The notes: generated by a model from the letters alone, not told the origin. A DNA stretch of 64,000 bases from Novosphingobium sp. 9 (GCF_025340265.1 NZ_CP022707.1:434001-498000), one strand, 5' to 3'. Positions 46,336 to 55,605 are shown, counted from the stretch's first letter. Numbers and translations: made by a program.

Positions 46336-49242
46336 ATGGCGCTCAAGCCATTTGCATTCTGCACCGCATCGGTCATTGCACTCAGCCTCGCGGGCGTTGC
46401 GCACGCGCAGGACACCGCCGCCGCACCGGCCAGTTCCGACACCGACGCTGCCGCCACCGGCAACGTTCAGGCGACCTCGGCACAGGCCGAACAGGCTGGC
46501 GAGATCATCGTCACCGGTGTGCGCGCCTCGATCGTCGGCGCGCTCAACGTGCGCAAGAACTCGATCCAGATCGTCGATTCGGTCGTTGCCGAGGACGTCG
46601 GCAAGCTGCCCGACAACAACGTCGTCGAAGCGCTCCAACGCGTGACCGGCATCCAGATCACCGACCGCGCCAGCGGCGAAGCGGCGACCGTCACCATCCG
46701 CGGCCTGCCCGATGCGGTGACGACGATGAACGGCCGCAACATCTTCACCTCGACCGGTCAGAGCTTCGCACTGCAGGACATCTCGGCGAACCTCGTCAAG
46801 CAGGTCGACGTCTACAAGACCCGCTCGGCAGACCAGCTCGAAACCGGCCTTGCCGGACAGATCGACGTCAAGACCCGCCGCCCGTTCGATTTCAAGGGCC
46901 TCGCCATCTCGGGTCTCGTGCGCGGCATCTATGACGAGGTGGCCGACACCTACAACCCGAACGTCGCGCTGCTCGTCTCGGATCGCTGGGAAACCCCCAT
47001 CGGCGATATCGGACTGCTGGTGAACGGCAGCTATGCCAAGACCAAGTACCGCACCGAAAGCGCCACGGCTGGCGCACTGGTGCCGTTCCTGACCGATGGC
47101 TCATTGCCCAGCTTCACGCCCAGCGCAAACTGTCAGAGCGCCCAGTGGGTAGCCTATGAGCGCATCCAGCCCACCGACTGCCGCGCCGTCACGGCCAGCA
47201 ATCCGGGTGGCAGCATCTGGACGCCGGGTCTCGACGCGGGCCTTTCAACCGCGCCGGGCTCCACGCTCAATATCAACGGCCAGGACGTTCCCTACGTCCT
47301 GTCGCGCGACGCCGTGTTCCTCAACGATCTCTACGGCGAGCGCAAGCGGCCCTCGTTCAACGCAGCACTGCAGTGGGCCCCCAATTCCAGTTCGGTCTAT
47401 ACCGCCGAGGTGTTCTACACCGGCTTCCGGGGCAAGACCTACAACGACATGAGCTTCAGCTTCGTCGACTGGTGGGGCAACCCCGGCGCGATCGAGCTCT
47501 ATCCGGACTCCAACATCGTCAAGTCGCGCACGGTTGGCGACGTCTACGGCTTCAATTCGGCCGACGTCACCAAGACCAAGACCGACAGCTGGGTCTACGG
47601 TTTGAACGGCCAGTGGGACGTGGGCGGCGGCCAGGGCAAGATCACCGCCGATCTCGCCTACCAGACCAGCACGGTCAGCTCCACGTTCATCGCCATGCGC
47701 ACCGACCGCGTGGCGGACGAGATCAACGTCGATTTCAATGCTGGCGGCGGCATCCCCTCGTGGCACTTCAACGACGATTCGCTGCTGACTCAGGCCAGCA
47801 CCTGGAACGTGGCGCAACTTTACGACAACGCCAACCGCGACAAGGGCAGCGCGCTGACCGGCACGCTTGACGGCTATTATGGCTGGGACGAGGGCTTCCT
47901 GCGTCGCATCAAGGCAGGCCTGCGCGTCGATGACCGTAAGGCCGCCAGCTACATGCGTACCGGCGATGCCAACGCTCCGCTGACCGCCACCAACCTGTCG
48001 GGCCTGCCCGAAGAGGCCTATTTCACCAACTCGGGCTTCTACAAGGGCGAAGGCGATGTGCCGCGCAGCTGGATCAACGTGGACAGCAACTGGCTCTACA
48101 AGAACGCCGACATGGTGCGTGGTCTCTATGGCCTGCCCACCTCGGACAGCCTTGTCCTGAACAAGACCTTCAACATCGAGGAAATCACGATGTCGGCTTA
48201 CCTGCTGGCCGACGCGCAGCTGACGATCTTCGGTCGTCCGCTCGATCTCGAAGCCGGTGTACGCTACGTCGATATCGATACCGACTACGACTTCTACGAC
48301 CGTTACAACGGCTATGCCCACACCGGCGTGTCGCGCGGGTCGAGCAAGTTCCTGCCCAGCTTCACGGCGCGCTATGAGATCATGCCGAACCTGCGCCTGC
48401 GCTTCAATTACGGCGAGACGCTGCGTCGTCCGAACTTCGGCGACGTGAACCCGACCTATTCGCTCACCGGCGACCTCACCAACGTAGGCTACGGCAGCGG
48501 TTCGGCAGGTACGGCAAACCTGCAGCCCACGCATTCGAAGAACTACGACGTGGCGCTGGAATGGTACTTCGGCCGCAACAGCGCGCTTACCGTCACCGGC
48601 TTCAAGCGTGACATCTCCGGGCTGGTGGTGCCGATCGTCTCCTACGAGTACATCCCGAACAACGGCATCGAGGCCGGCGCGACGGACTACTTCTCGATCA
48701 CCCGTCCGGCCAACGCGTCGAGCGGCTGGCTCAAGGGTGTTGAAGTGGGTCTCACCTACTTCCCGACCTATCTGCCCGGCCTGCTCAATGGTCTTGGTTT
48801 CCAGGGCAGCGCCACGGTTCTCGATTCGGATCAGACGATTCCGGAAAGCTTCGACGAGAACGGCAACGTGACGGCCTACACGCACTCGCAGTTCTTCAAC
48901 GTCTCGAAGTTCTCGTACAACGCGACGCTGGCCTACGATCACGGTCCGATCAGCGCCCGCCTTTCGTATGTCTGGCGCAAGGGCTTCCTGCACAACAACG
49001 AGGCGCGCCTGTTCGCGAACCCGATCGGCGTGTGGTATCGCTCGACCGGCAACCTTGACTTCCAGCTGACGTATAATGTCATCAAGGACGTCGCGATCAC
49101 CTTCGATGCGGTGAACCTGACCAAGACCAAGCAGCAGAGCTACTACAAGTTTGGCGATGCGGGCAGCCAGGACACCACCAACCTCGGCAACACGCTGGTC
49201 CCGCGCACCTTCGCCATCGGCGCCCGCTTCACGTTCCAGTGA
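46336..49242 (+). CDS. TonB-dependent outer-membrane receptor (arabino-oligosaccharide type by context)
   Basis: Encodes 968 residues. A signal peptide ends at SLAGVAHAQ, followed by a low-complexity linker and the TonB box EIIVTGVRASI. The plug has SVVAEDVGKLPDNNVVEALQRVTG, VTIRGLPDAVTTMNGR and a DISANLVKQVDVYKT stretch. The large barrel ends GARFTFQ, with a terminal aromatic strand as outer-membrane proteins require. TonB receptors of this 'SVVAEDVGKLPD' type in Caulobacter and sphingomonads take up plant oligosaccharides. Arabinan fragments are likely because the flanking genes are GH43 enzymes and the operators match. Start ATG 46336 has GGGAGGG upstream. Confidence 0.92.
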   Translation: MALKPFAFCTASVIALSLAGVAHAQDTAAAPASSDTDAAATGNVQATSAQAEQAGEIIVTGVRASIVGALNVRKNSIQIVDSVVAEDVGKLPDNNVVEALQRVTGIQITDRASGEAATVTIRGLPDAVTTMNGRNIFTSTGQSFALQDISANLVKQVDVYKTRSADQLETGLAGQIDVKTRRPFDFKGLAISGLVRGIYDEVADTYNPNVALLVSDRWETPIGDIGLLVNGSYAKTKYRTESATAGALVPFLTDGSLPSFTPSANCQSAQWVAYERIQPTDCRAVTASNPGGSIWTPGLDAGLSTAPGSTLNINGQDVPYVLSRDAVFLNDLYGERKRPSFNAALQWAPNSSSVYTAEVFYTGFRGKTYNDMSFSFVDWWGNPGAIELYPDSNIVKSRTVGDVYGFNSADVTKTKTDSWVYGLNGQWDVGGGQGKITADLAYQTSTVSSTFIAMRTDRVADEINVDFNAGGGIPSWHFNDDSLLTQASTWNVAQLYDNANRDKGSALTGTLDGYYGWDEGFLRRIKAGLRVDDRKAASYMRTGDANAPLTATNLSGLPEEAYFTNSGFYKGEGDVPRSWINVDSNWLYKNADMVRGLYGLPTSDSLVLNKTFNIEEITMSAYLLADAQLTIFGRPLDLEAGVRYVDIDTDYDFYDRYNGYAHTGVSRGSSKFLPSFTARYEIMPNLRLRFNYGETLRRPNFGDVNPTYSLTGDLTNVGYGSGSAGTANLQPTHSKNYDVALEWYFGRNSALTVTGFKRDISGLVVPIVSYEYIPNNGIEAGATDYFSITRPANASSGWLKGVEVGLTYFPTYLPGLLNGLGFQGSATVLDSDQTIPESFDENGNVTAYTHSQFFNVSKFSYNATLAYDHGPISARLSYVWRKGFLHNNEARLFANPIGVWYRSTGNLDFQLTYNVIKDVAITFDAVNLTKTKQQSYYKFGDAGSQDTTNLGNTLVPRTFAIGARFTFQ

Positions 49243-49280
49243 TGGACTGGCCAGCAGCCGGCCACACTTGAAAACGACAG

Positions 49281-49301
49281 TTTATTTGTCGGAGTGAAAT
49301 A
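49281..49301. promoter_or_regulatory. Putative GntR operator E (before the MGH1-like hydrolase)
   Basis: The site starts TTTATTTGTCGGAGTGAAAT and is the copy nearest the consensus. It is in the 270-base gap between the TonB receptor and the next gene, about 210 bases before its ATG, which implies a long leader or a nearer unseen promoter. The remainder of the gap has no gene I can support. Confidence 0.6.
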
Positions 49302-49512
49302 CAATCAGGCACTTGATCGCCTAGACATGACCCCGCCGCCTCCCCACCGTAAGGATGGGATGGTGGCACCGGCGGCCGCTCTCGCTTCGGGTATCGACTG
49401 TGTCGACCTGGGGCCCGGACGAGAGCGGCCGCTGCCCTGTTTTAAGATGCCCTGTTCGAGAGAGAGGAGGCGCGGCCTCGCCAGCGCGCTCCGCCTGCAA
49501 GGAGAGACGCCG

Positions 49513-51576
49513 ATGATCCGCCCTACCCTGGCCCTGCTGCTGGCCGGTTCCGCGCTGATCGGCGCATTCTCCTCGCTTCCTGCCGATGCCGCAAAGACGG
49601 TGGCAGCGCGCGCGACTACCACGGCGCCCGGTCTCGATATCCCGCAGATTGCTCGCGAGCGCTTCGGCAACGACGCCGCCTGGTACGTGAACCGTATCCC
49701 CTTCTTCGAATCCGCCGACCCGAAAATCGACGCGGTCTATTACTATCGCTGGCAGATCTATCGCGCCCATCAGCGCGATCTGGGCGAGAAGGGCTACGTC
49801 ACCACCGAGTTCGCCGACGATGTGCCCTGGCAGCGCGATCCTTACGCCAGCCTCAACGATGCCAGCGGCTTCCACATCACCGAAGGCCGTTGGCTGCGCG
49901 ACCGCCGCTTCGTGAGCAACTACGTCGATTTCATGTACGAGGGCGGCAACGACCGGCACTTCTCGGATTATATGGCCGATTCGGTCTGGCAGAAGTACCT
50001 CGTCGATGGCGACAAGGCGGCTGTCACGCAGCACCTTGCCGTGATGCGCCACATTCAAGGGCTCTGGGAGGATCACTACGACTGGTCCAAGCGGCTCTAC
50101 TGGGTCGAGCCACTGCTTGATGCGACCGAATATACCGTCTCCTCGATCGATGCCTCGGGCGGCAAGGACGGCTTTACCGGTGGGCAGGCGTTCCGCCCCT
50201 CGATCAACAGCTACATGGCCGCCAATGCCCGCGCGATCGCCCATATCGCGGCACTCGCGGGAAAGCCTGCGCTGGAGCAGCAATACGACGCCGAGGCCAA
50301 GGGCCTTGCCGCGCGCATGAATGCAGACCTGTGGAACCCACGGCTTGGCCACTACACCGACCGGTTTCAGGTGGACAACGCACACGTCCATTACTGGGAC
50401 TTCATCCGTAACCGCGAACTGGTCGGCTATCTGCCGTGGATGTTCGACCTCGCGCCCGACGATGCTACCCACGCCGCCGCCTGGAGCCATCTGCTCGACG
50501 CGAAATCGCTGGCGGGCGAACACGGCATGCGCACGGCAGAAGCCAGTTACGAATACTACATGCGCCAGTACCGCTATGAAGGCACCGCGCGTGAGTGCCA
50601 GTGGAACGGCCCGGTCTGGCCCTATCAGACGACGCAGGTTCTGGAGGGCATGATCAATCTGCTCGACCACTATCATGACCATGGCCCGGTCACGCGCAGC
50701 ACGTTCATGGACCTGCTGCGTCAGTACACTGCGCTCCACTATCAGGGCGACCGGCTGGATCTGGAGGAGGACTATGATCCGGCCACCGGCAAGCCCATCG
50801 TCGGCCTCGCGCGCAGCCATCACTACTTCCACTCCGGCTACAACGACCTGATCCTGTCCGGCCTTGTCGGCATCCGCCCGCGCGCCGACAATGTGCTGGA
50901 GGTGAACCCGCTGCTGCCCGATGCCACTGATCCGCAGGCCCTCGGCTGGTTCCGGGTGGTCGATGTACCCTATCACGGCCATCTGGTGGGCGTGACCTGG
51001 GATGCCGACGGCAGGCGCTATGGCCGCAAGGGGCTGACCGTGACCGTGGATGGGCGCGAGGTCGCGCACCGCGATGCACTGGCCCGAATCGAAGTCCCGC
51101 TCGCCCGCAAGGCCGCGCCGCCGGTGACGGGCGAGATCGACCGCGCCGTGCAACTGGTGCGCGGCCAGTATCCTCTCGCCAGCGCATCGAGCGGCACCGA
51201 GCCTGAGAACCTGCACGATGCCATCGACGGGCGACTCTGGTTCTTCCCCGAACTGCCCAATGGCTGGAACTCCGCCCCCGGCACCGCGCCACAGTGGTAC
51301 GCGGTGGACTTCGGCAAGCCGGTCACGCTTTCGGCTGCCGAACTCGCCTTCTTCGACGATGGCAAGGGCTATGCCGTGCCTGCCGATGCGTCGCTGGAGT
51401 ATCGCGATGCCAGGGACGGCGCCTGGCACCCGCTCGGCAAAGCGAACCCGCTGGCGAACGGCGTCACGCGCGTGACTTTCCCGGCCCGCACCGTCACCCA
51501 GATCCGCGTGACGATGACCCCGACGAACGGCAAGGCCATCCGCCTCGCCGAGTTCAAGGCACTGTCCGAACGCTGA
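49513..51576 (+). CDS. Secreted MGH1-like (clan GH-G type) glycoside hydrolase with discoidin-like domain
   Basis: Encodes 687 residues. Signal peptide ALLLAGSALIGAFSSLPADA. The central (alpha/alpha)6 barrel contains DAVYYYRWQIYRAHQRDL, GFHITEGRWLRD and ECQWNGPVWPYQTTQVLEG; the W-N-G-P-V-W-P-Y block is shared by GH37, GH63 and MGH1-like enzymes, which use paired acidic residues. From about residue 555 a C-terminal F5/8-type C (CBM32-like) domain follows (QYPLASASSGTEPENLHDAIDG, APQWYAVDFGKPV). The substrate is not evident. Position and operator E suggest a role in the arabinan/galactan locus, perhaps on a side-chain sugar. Confidence 0.8.
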   Translation: MIRPTLALLLAGSALIGAFSSLPADAAKTVAARATTTAPGLDIPQIARERFGNDAAWYVNRIPFFESADPKIDAVYYYRWQIYRAHQRDLGEKGYVTTEFADDVPWQRDPYASLNDASGFHITEGRWLRDRRFVSNYVDFMYEGGNDRHFSDYMADSVWQKYLVDGDKAAVTQHLAVMRHIQGLWEDHYDWSKRLYWVEPLLDATEYTVSSIDASGGKDGFTGGQAFRPSINSYMAANARAIAHIAALAGKPALEQQYDAEAKGLAARMNADLWNPRLGHYTDRFQVDNAHVHYWDFIRNRELVGYLPWMFDLAPDDATHAAAWSHLLDAKSLAGEHGMRTAEASYEYYMRQYRYEGTARECQWNGPVWPYQTTQVLEGMINLLDHYHDHGPVTRSTFMDLLRQYTALHYQGDRLDLEEDYDPATGKPIVGLARSHHYFHSGYNDLILSGLVGIRPRADNVLEVNPLLPDATDPQALGWFRVVDVPYHGHLVGVTWDADGRRYGRKGLTVTVDGREVAHRDALARIEVPLARKAAPPVTGEIDRAVQLVRGQYPLASASSGTEPENLHDAIDGRLWFFPELPNGWNSAPGTAPQWYAVDFGKPVTLSAAELAFFDDGKGYAVPADASLEYRDARDGAWHPLGKANPLANGVTRVTFPARTVTQIRVTMTPTNGKAIRLAEFKALSER

Positions 51577-51628
51577 CGCCTGAAATCTTCATATCCCGCT
51601 GCCCGCTTCGCCTGTAAGCGGGGCGGCA

Positions 51629-52507
51629 ATGACTGACCCGGCCTGCCCTGATATCTCCCATACCCGTGCCACGATGATCGGGGCGGGCGCGATCATGCTC
51701 TCGCTGACCGCGCAGAATGCCGGGGCGGCCTTTGCCAAGCATCTGTTCCCGACCATCGGTGCTTTCGGTGCGACCGGCCTTCGCGCTCTGCTCGCCCTGA
51801 TCGTGCTGATGGCGCTACGCCGTCCCTGGCGACGCCCGCCACCACGCGCGATCCTGCCTGCGCTGCTCGGCTACGGCGTGATGCTGGGCGGCATGAACGT
51901 GCTGATCTATCAGGCTATCGCCCGGCTTCCCATCGGCATCGCCGTGGGGCTCGAAGTGCTCGGCCCGCTCGCCGTGGTTCTGAGCCGCTCGCGTTCGATC
52001 CGTGACGTGCTGTGGCTGATCGCGGCGGGCGGCGGCCTTATATTGCTGCTGCCCCTGCGCACCGATGCCCGTCTCGATCCTCTGGGCGTCCTGTTCGCGC
52101 TGGGCGCGGCGACCTCGTGGGCGCTCTACATCGTCTTCGGCAAGCGCGTATCGAGCACGTTGCGCGGCGATGCTGTGGCTTGGGGCATGGTGGTCGCCAC
52201 GCTGATGGCCATGCCCCCCGCGCTGGCGACCGCAGGCCCGCTGCTGTTCACGCCGTGGATTCTCACCGTCGCGCTCGGCGTTGCCGTACTGTCGAGCGCC
52301 GTGCCCTATTCGCTGGAGATCGAGGCGCTGCACCGCCTGCCCGCGCATGTCGTGGGCATTCTGCTGTCGACCGCGCCTGCCGTTGCCGCGCTGGTCGGCT
52401 TCGTCGTGCTGGGCGAAGTGCTGCGCCCCCTGCAATGGCTGGCAATCGCGCTCATCATGGCGGGCTCGGCAGGCAGCGCCATCACCAGCGCGCGCCGCAG
52501 CGGCTGA
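51629..52507 (+). CDS. EamA-family exporter, RhtA-like
   Basis: Encodes 292 residues with ten membrane helices, arranged as two EamA repeats. The first repeat has AGAAFAKHLFPTIGAFGATGLRALLAL and the second GVLFALGAATSWALYIVFGKRVS. The sequence SSAVPYSLEIEALHRLPAHVVGILLS is close to the threonine/homoserine exporter RhtA. It probably exports amino acids or similar small metabolites. It stands 52 bases after the hydrolase gene but has no clear tie to arabinose use; the next gene is convergent with a one-base gap. Confidence 0.85.
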   Translation: MTDPACPDISHTRATMIGAGAIMLSLTAQNAGAAFAKHLFPTIGAFGATGLRALLALIVLMALRRPWRRPPPRAILPALLGYGVMLGGMNVLIYQAIARLPIGIAVGLEVLGPLAVVLSRSRSIRDVLWLIAAGGGLILLLPLRTDARLDPLGVLFALGAATSWALYIVFGKRVSSTLRGDAVAWGMVVATLMAMPPALATAGPLLFTPWILTVALGVAVLSSAVPYSLEIEALHRLPAHVVGILLSTAPAVAALVGFVVLGEVLRPLQWLAIALIMAGSAGSAITSARRSG

Positions 52508-52508
52508 A

Positions 52509-53554
52509 TCAGACCACCCACTCGCGCATATCGGCATAGAGCGCGCAGGCACGGGCCAACCGCGCCGGATCAAACAGCAGATCGACCGGCACCGTGCTCG
52601 CCGAGAAATCAGGCCGTCCCGTTTCGAGTCCCAGCCGCTGCGCAATGCCCTGCCACACCGCCGGATCGCTGCAGAGATCCTCATAGCAGACGAAGACCAT
52701 CTGCCCGCTCGCCTGTTCGACCAGGGCCGTGTGGACTCTCATCCATATCTCCAGCCAATAGTCGGGCTGATCGGGCGTCAGATCTTCGGGCAGTCGATCC
52801 CCAAAGCGGAAAGGACGGTGCCCACTGCCGAACTCGCGGTGGACCAGCCAGTCCATGTAACGACGCACGAAAGGATTCTCGGCCTGCATCGCGGTAAAGT
52901 GCCGGTGCTGGCGCCACAGCGAGGCGGCGTGGCTGGCGGGATCGCGGAAAGGAATGACCACACTGGCGCGCGGAAACGCCTCTATCAGGACCGGCAGTCG
53001 CAGGACATTGTTGTTGTTCTTCGACAGGTAGCGGTGCTGCCCCTCGCCGCCCGAAGCGATCACGGCCGCGACGTAAGCCCGGAACCGTTCGATCGTGCGC
53101 TGCTCAACCCGGTGGGGGACCAGCGCATCGCGGCGAATGTAGTCGCTGCCGCACTCCATGCGCCAGAACACCTCATCCAGCGCTTCAGGGCTGTCCACAC
53201 CAGTCAGGATACGGTCGCCGTGGGCCCGCTCGCGCGGCGCTGCATCGACCTGCTCCTGCCGCCAGCGCGCCGATACTTTCGCCCACAGATTGGGCGCCAG
53301 CGGGAACGGCATATCGCGATAGGTCAGCGACCGGAAAGCGCCGCCCTGATGGATCGCGCGCATCAGCACCGTCGTCCCGCGCGGGCAAGGCCAGTCACGA
53401 AGACATGTTCGCCCAGTTGCGCGCGCTTCGCCTTTTCCGCACCGCCCGACAGCTTCTGGTCAAGATCGAAGGTCAGTTCGGCCAGCGCCGGAACGCCCAG
53501 CGCCATGCGGTGAAGCAGGCGATCGGCAAGGCTGTAATCGGCACCGGGGTTCAC
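52509..53554 (-). CDS. Sulfotransferase-family protein (frameshifted as read)
   Basis: Repaired length is 348 residues. Sulfotransferases move sulfate from PAPS to a hydroxyl or amine. The PAPS loop is near residue 57: HVFVTGLARAGTTVLMRAIH. This is where the frame breaks; one G is missing on the coding strand (CCC at 53376-53378). The second PAPS region is SVVIPFRDPASHAASLW. Further on, VFVCYEDLCSDPAVWQGIAQRLGL is typical of family members. Downstream frames are open to 52509. The acceptor is unknown. It is in line with two small membrane-protein genes and an arylsulfotransferase-like gene, suggesting one sulfation unit. Confidence 0.82.
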
Positions 53555-53567
53555 GCAGCGCTATCCT

Positions 53568-53963
53568 TCATCGCGAGACGTACTTGCGGACAAGCAGGTA
53601 GAGACTGGAGACGGCGAGCGCGAAAAGCAGCCCGATGCCGCTCTCCAGCCGCATGGTCAGGCCGGGATGCAACCGCTCGCCTGCCAGCAGCAGCAGCGAG
53701 ATGAGCGCTGCGAACAACACGAACCAGCCCGCCAGAACCAGCGTGGAGGCGCCCATCCGGCGCGCGTAGACCGGCGCCATGCGCTCTTTCCAGTGCTCGG
53801 AAATCCGACGCGAGAGCAGCATCTTTCCGGCCGCGCGCCCGTGCCCGGCCATACCCATCGTCACCGACAGGATCGGCAGGCGGGAGAACACCTCGCTCGC
53901 CACGCAGCACAACCCTGCCGCGATCAGCCAGGCCGTTGCATCAATCGCCGCCAACGCGCTCAC
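53568..53963 (-). CDS. Membrane protein of unknown function
   Basis: Encodes 131 residues with three or four hydrophobic segments (AIDATAWLIAAGLCCVASEVF, ASTLVLAGWFVLFAALISLLLL, SGIGLLFALAVSSLYLLV) around a basic loop (MLLSRRISEHWKERMAPVYARRM, shown in part). The start is a GTG at 53963 that overlaps the stop of the upstream small gene as GTGA. That coupling is the main reason to trust it. It ends 13 bases before the sulfotransferase start. No family recognised. Confidence 0.65.
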   Translation of the reverse strand: MSALAAIDATAWLIAAGLCCVASEVFSRLPILSVTMGMAGHGRAAGKMLLSRRISEHWKERMAPVYARRMGASTLVLAGWFVLFAALISLLLLAGERLHPGLTMRLESGIGLLFALAVSSLYLLVRKYVSR

Positions 53964-54196
53964 TCGGCCGCGCCGCGAATCCGCGAAAGCGCGCCGCGCA
54001 CCCGGCGATAACCGCGCTTGAGCGGATACCACACCAGCGAGACGAGACTAAGGAACACCGTGCCGATCACACCGAACACCACGCCGATGGCGCCCAGCCC
54101 CGATCCCGGTCCGACGTAGGCCTGCGCCGGGCTGGCCATCAGCGACGCTGCGAGAACGCCGAGAACTACGAAGCGGAAGAAGATTTCGCGGGACAT
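53960..54196 (-). CDS. Small membrane protein with signal-like head and one further helix
   Basis: Encodes 78 residues: a signal peptide or first helix (FVVLGVLAASLMASPAQA), then YVGPGSGLGAIGVVFGVIGTVFLSLVSLVWYP and a very basic tail (LKRGYRRVRGALSRIRG). The YVGPGxGLGAIG start of the mature part is a recurring feature of small membrane proteins beside polysaccharide and sulfotransferase genes. It overlaps the end of the arylsulfotransferase-like gene by 31 bases and the next gene by four, so all three are co-transcribed. Confidence 0.65.
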   Translation of the reverse strand: MSREIFFRFVVLGVLAASLMASPAQAYVGPGSGLGAIGVVFGVIGTVFLSLVSLVWYPLKRGYRRVRGALSRIRGAAE

Positions 54197-55542
54197 GACA
54201 GCACCTTGTGCAAAGTGGGAGAATCGGTCGGGAACCAGCGGGCTTCGGAGACCACGAAGTTCTGGCCCGGCTGTTCGGGATCGTGGACCAGCATCTCCAT
54301 CGCGATGCGGCCTTGCGCATCGGTCTCGAAGATGCGGCCCTGCTCGGAGCTGGTGATCAGCATCCCGCCATCGGGCAGGCTCTGGTGCTTGCCGCGAATG
54401 CGCGAATAGAAATCGAGCGGTCCCCCCGCCAGCGCCACCGCATAGTTGTGATCGCTGTCGGGATTACGCGGATCGAAGCGGACGATGCGGGTCGACTGGC
54501 GACCGTTCTGGTTGTCGAACACGGTGATCGTGCCATCGGGCTCCCAGTCCGGATCGTGCTGGCGCAAGGTCACGTCATTGGCGTGCCATTTCACTTTCAG
54601 CGTCGCCGGATCGACCACCATCACCAGATTGAGCGAGCGCATGCTGACCAGCAGATCGCCCGCGCGGAACTCGGGGAAAGCCTTGGCATAGGCAGCGGGC
54701 AACGGCTCGGCATCGTTGGTGTGAAACGCATCGTGATAATAGCGACCGGCATCGCCGCGCGGGTTCTGTCCCAGCGCGTTATCGTCGACCCGGCGCATCT
54801 CGAGCACGGTGAGATCGGGGTTAGCCTTGCGGATCGCATCCACCGTGATGTCGCGCACGGTATGCCCGGAGGCGAGATCGATCTTGCGAATATCGTCCTC
54901 CGCGCCGATGCTCCAGGCAAAGCGGTTGTCATCGGTCGGGTTGATCGCGTGGGTCAGGCGCTCGTCTCCGATCCACATGGACTGGCCGCAGGCATTGAAA
55001 CGCACTGGCAGCAACTGGCTATCGAAGCCGAGCACCATCGAACCGTCGGGCAAAACCGCAAAGCCGTGCGGGAACGGTGCCTGTCCTACCGAAAGATGGC
55101 GCTCGACCAGCATCGCACCCTCGATCGGCCAAACCCGCTCGATCGCCATCTGCGGCGAGATCGCCAACACGGCGTAGCCCGGCCTGCCCTGCATCTCGAA
55201 AATCCCCACTAGCAGTCGCCAGCCGGGCAACGGCGTGGGTCCGGCAAGATCGCGGCGCATGACCAAACCATCGATCCCGTGGCCCGTATGGTCTGGCACG
55301 GGCAGGTAGTCATGCTTGCCGGCGAAGGCATCGGGCGTCAGCGATTCATCGAAGGGGTTGCGAACCAGATCTCCGATCGTGTCGGCGGCGAAGCCCGGCG
55401 CCTTGGCCAGAACCTTGAGCGCTGGCGCGCCCATGCCATCGGGGTTCTCCACCGCCCAGCGACCGCCTGCGGCGCACAAGCTGGCACAGCACAAGGCAAG
55501 CAGACCGGTACGGGCATGCAATAGTAAACGCGATGCGCTCAT
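54166..55542 (-). CDS. Arylsulfotransferase (ASST)-like secreted protein
   Basis: Encodes 458 residues. The N-terminus has a hydrophobic signal (TGLLALCCASLCAAG). The rest resembles PAPS-independent arylsulfate sulfotransferases with a beta-propeller: WHANDVTLRQHDPDWEPDGTITVFDNQNGR is the most telling part (the H-D-P and DNQNGR segments), and an earlier FHTNDAEPLP block may hold a second histidine. These enzymes transfer sulfate between phenolic compounds in the periplasm through a sulfohistidine. Some relatives are not catalytic, so activity is not assured. First gene of the minus-strand unit. Confidence 0.75.
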   Translation of the reverse strand: MSASRLLLHARTGLLALCCASLCAAGGRWAVENPDGMGAPALKVLAKAPGFAADTIGDLVRNPFDESLTPDAFAGKHDYLPVPDHTGHGIDGLVMRRDLAGPTPLPGWRLLVGIFEMQGRPGYAVLAISPQMAIERVWPIEGAMLVERHLSVGQAPFPHGFAVLPDGSMVLGFDSQLLPVRFNACGQSMWIGDERLTHAINPTDDNRFAWSIGAEDDIRKIDLASGHTVRDITVDAIRKANPDLTVLEMRRVDDNALGQNPRGDAGRYYHDAFHTNDAEPLPAAYAKAFPEFRAGDLLVSMRSLNLVMVVDPATLKVKWHANDVTLRQHDPDWEPDGTITVFDNQNGRQSTRIVRFDPRNPDSDHNYAVALAGGPLDFYSRIRGKHQSLPDGGMLITSSEQGRIFETDAQGRIAMEMLVHDPEQPGQNFVVSEARWFPTDSPTLHKVLSCPAKSSSAS

Positions 55543-55583
55543 CGCTGGGATGCCTGCATCGGCAGAATAAAATCGTTGAAAAT

Positions 55584-55605
55584 ATTACTTCCATACGGAA
55601 GTAAT
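55584..55605. promoter_or_regulatory. Perfect 9-bp palindrome upstream of the arylsulfotransferase-like gene
   Basis: ATTACTTCC-ATAC-GGAAGTAAT, in an AT-rich island 42 bases before the 55542 start. It could be an operator, or a hairpin in the leader. The whole gap 55543-55888 (346 bases, between this gene and treZ) shows no coding frame I can support and must hold both divergent promoters. Confidence 0.5.

Noticed and set aside
47245-48993. A 582-residue open frame on the minus strand opposite the TonB receptor
   Set aside because: The receptor frame on the plus strand has a signal peptide, TonB box, plug and terminal aromatic strand; the antisense frame has none.
49321-51429. A 702-residue open frame on the minus strand opposite the MGH1-like hydrolase
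   Set aside because: Valine- and arginine-rich shadow with no domain; the plus-strand frame has signal peptide, catalytic block and a discoidin-like domain.
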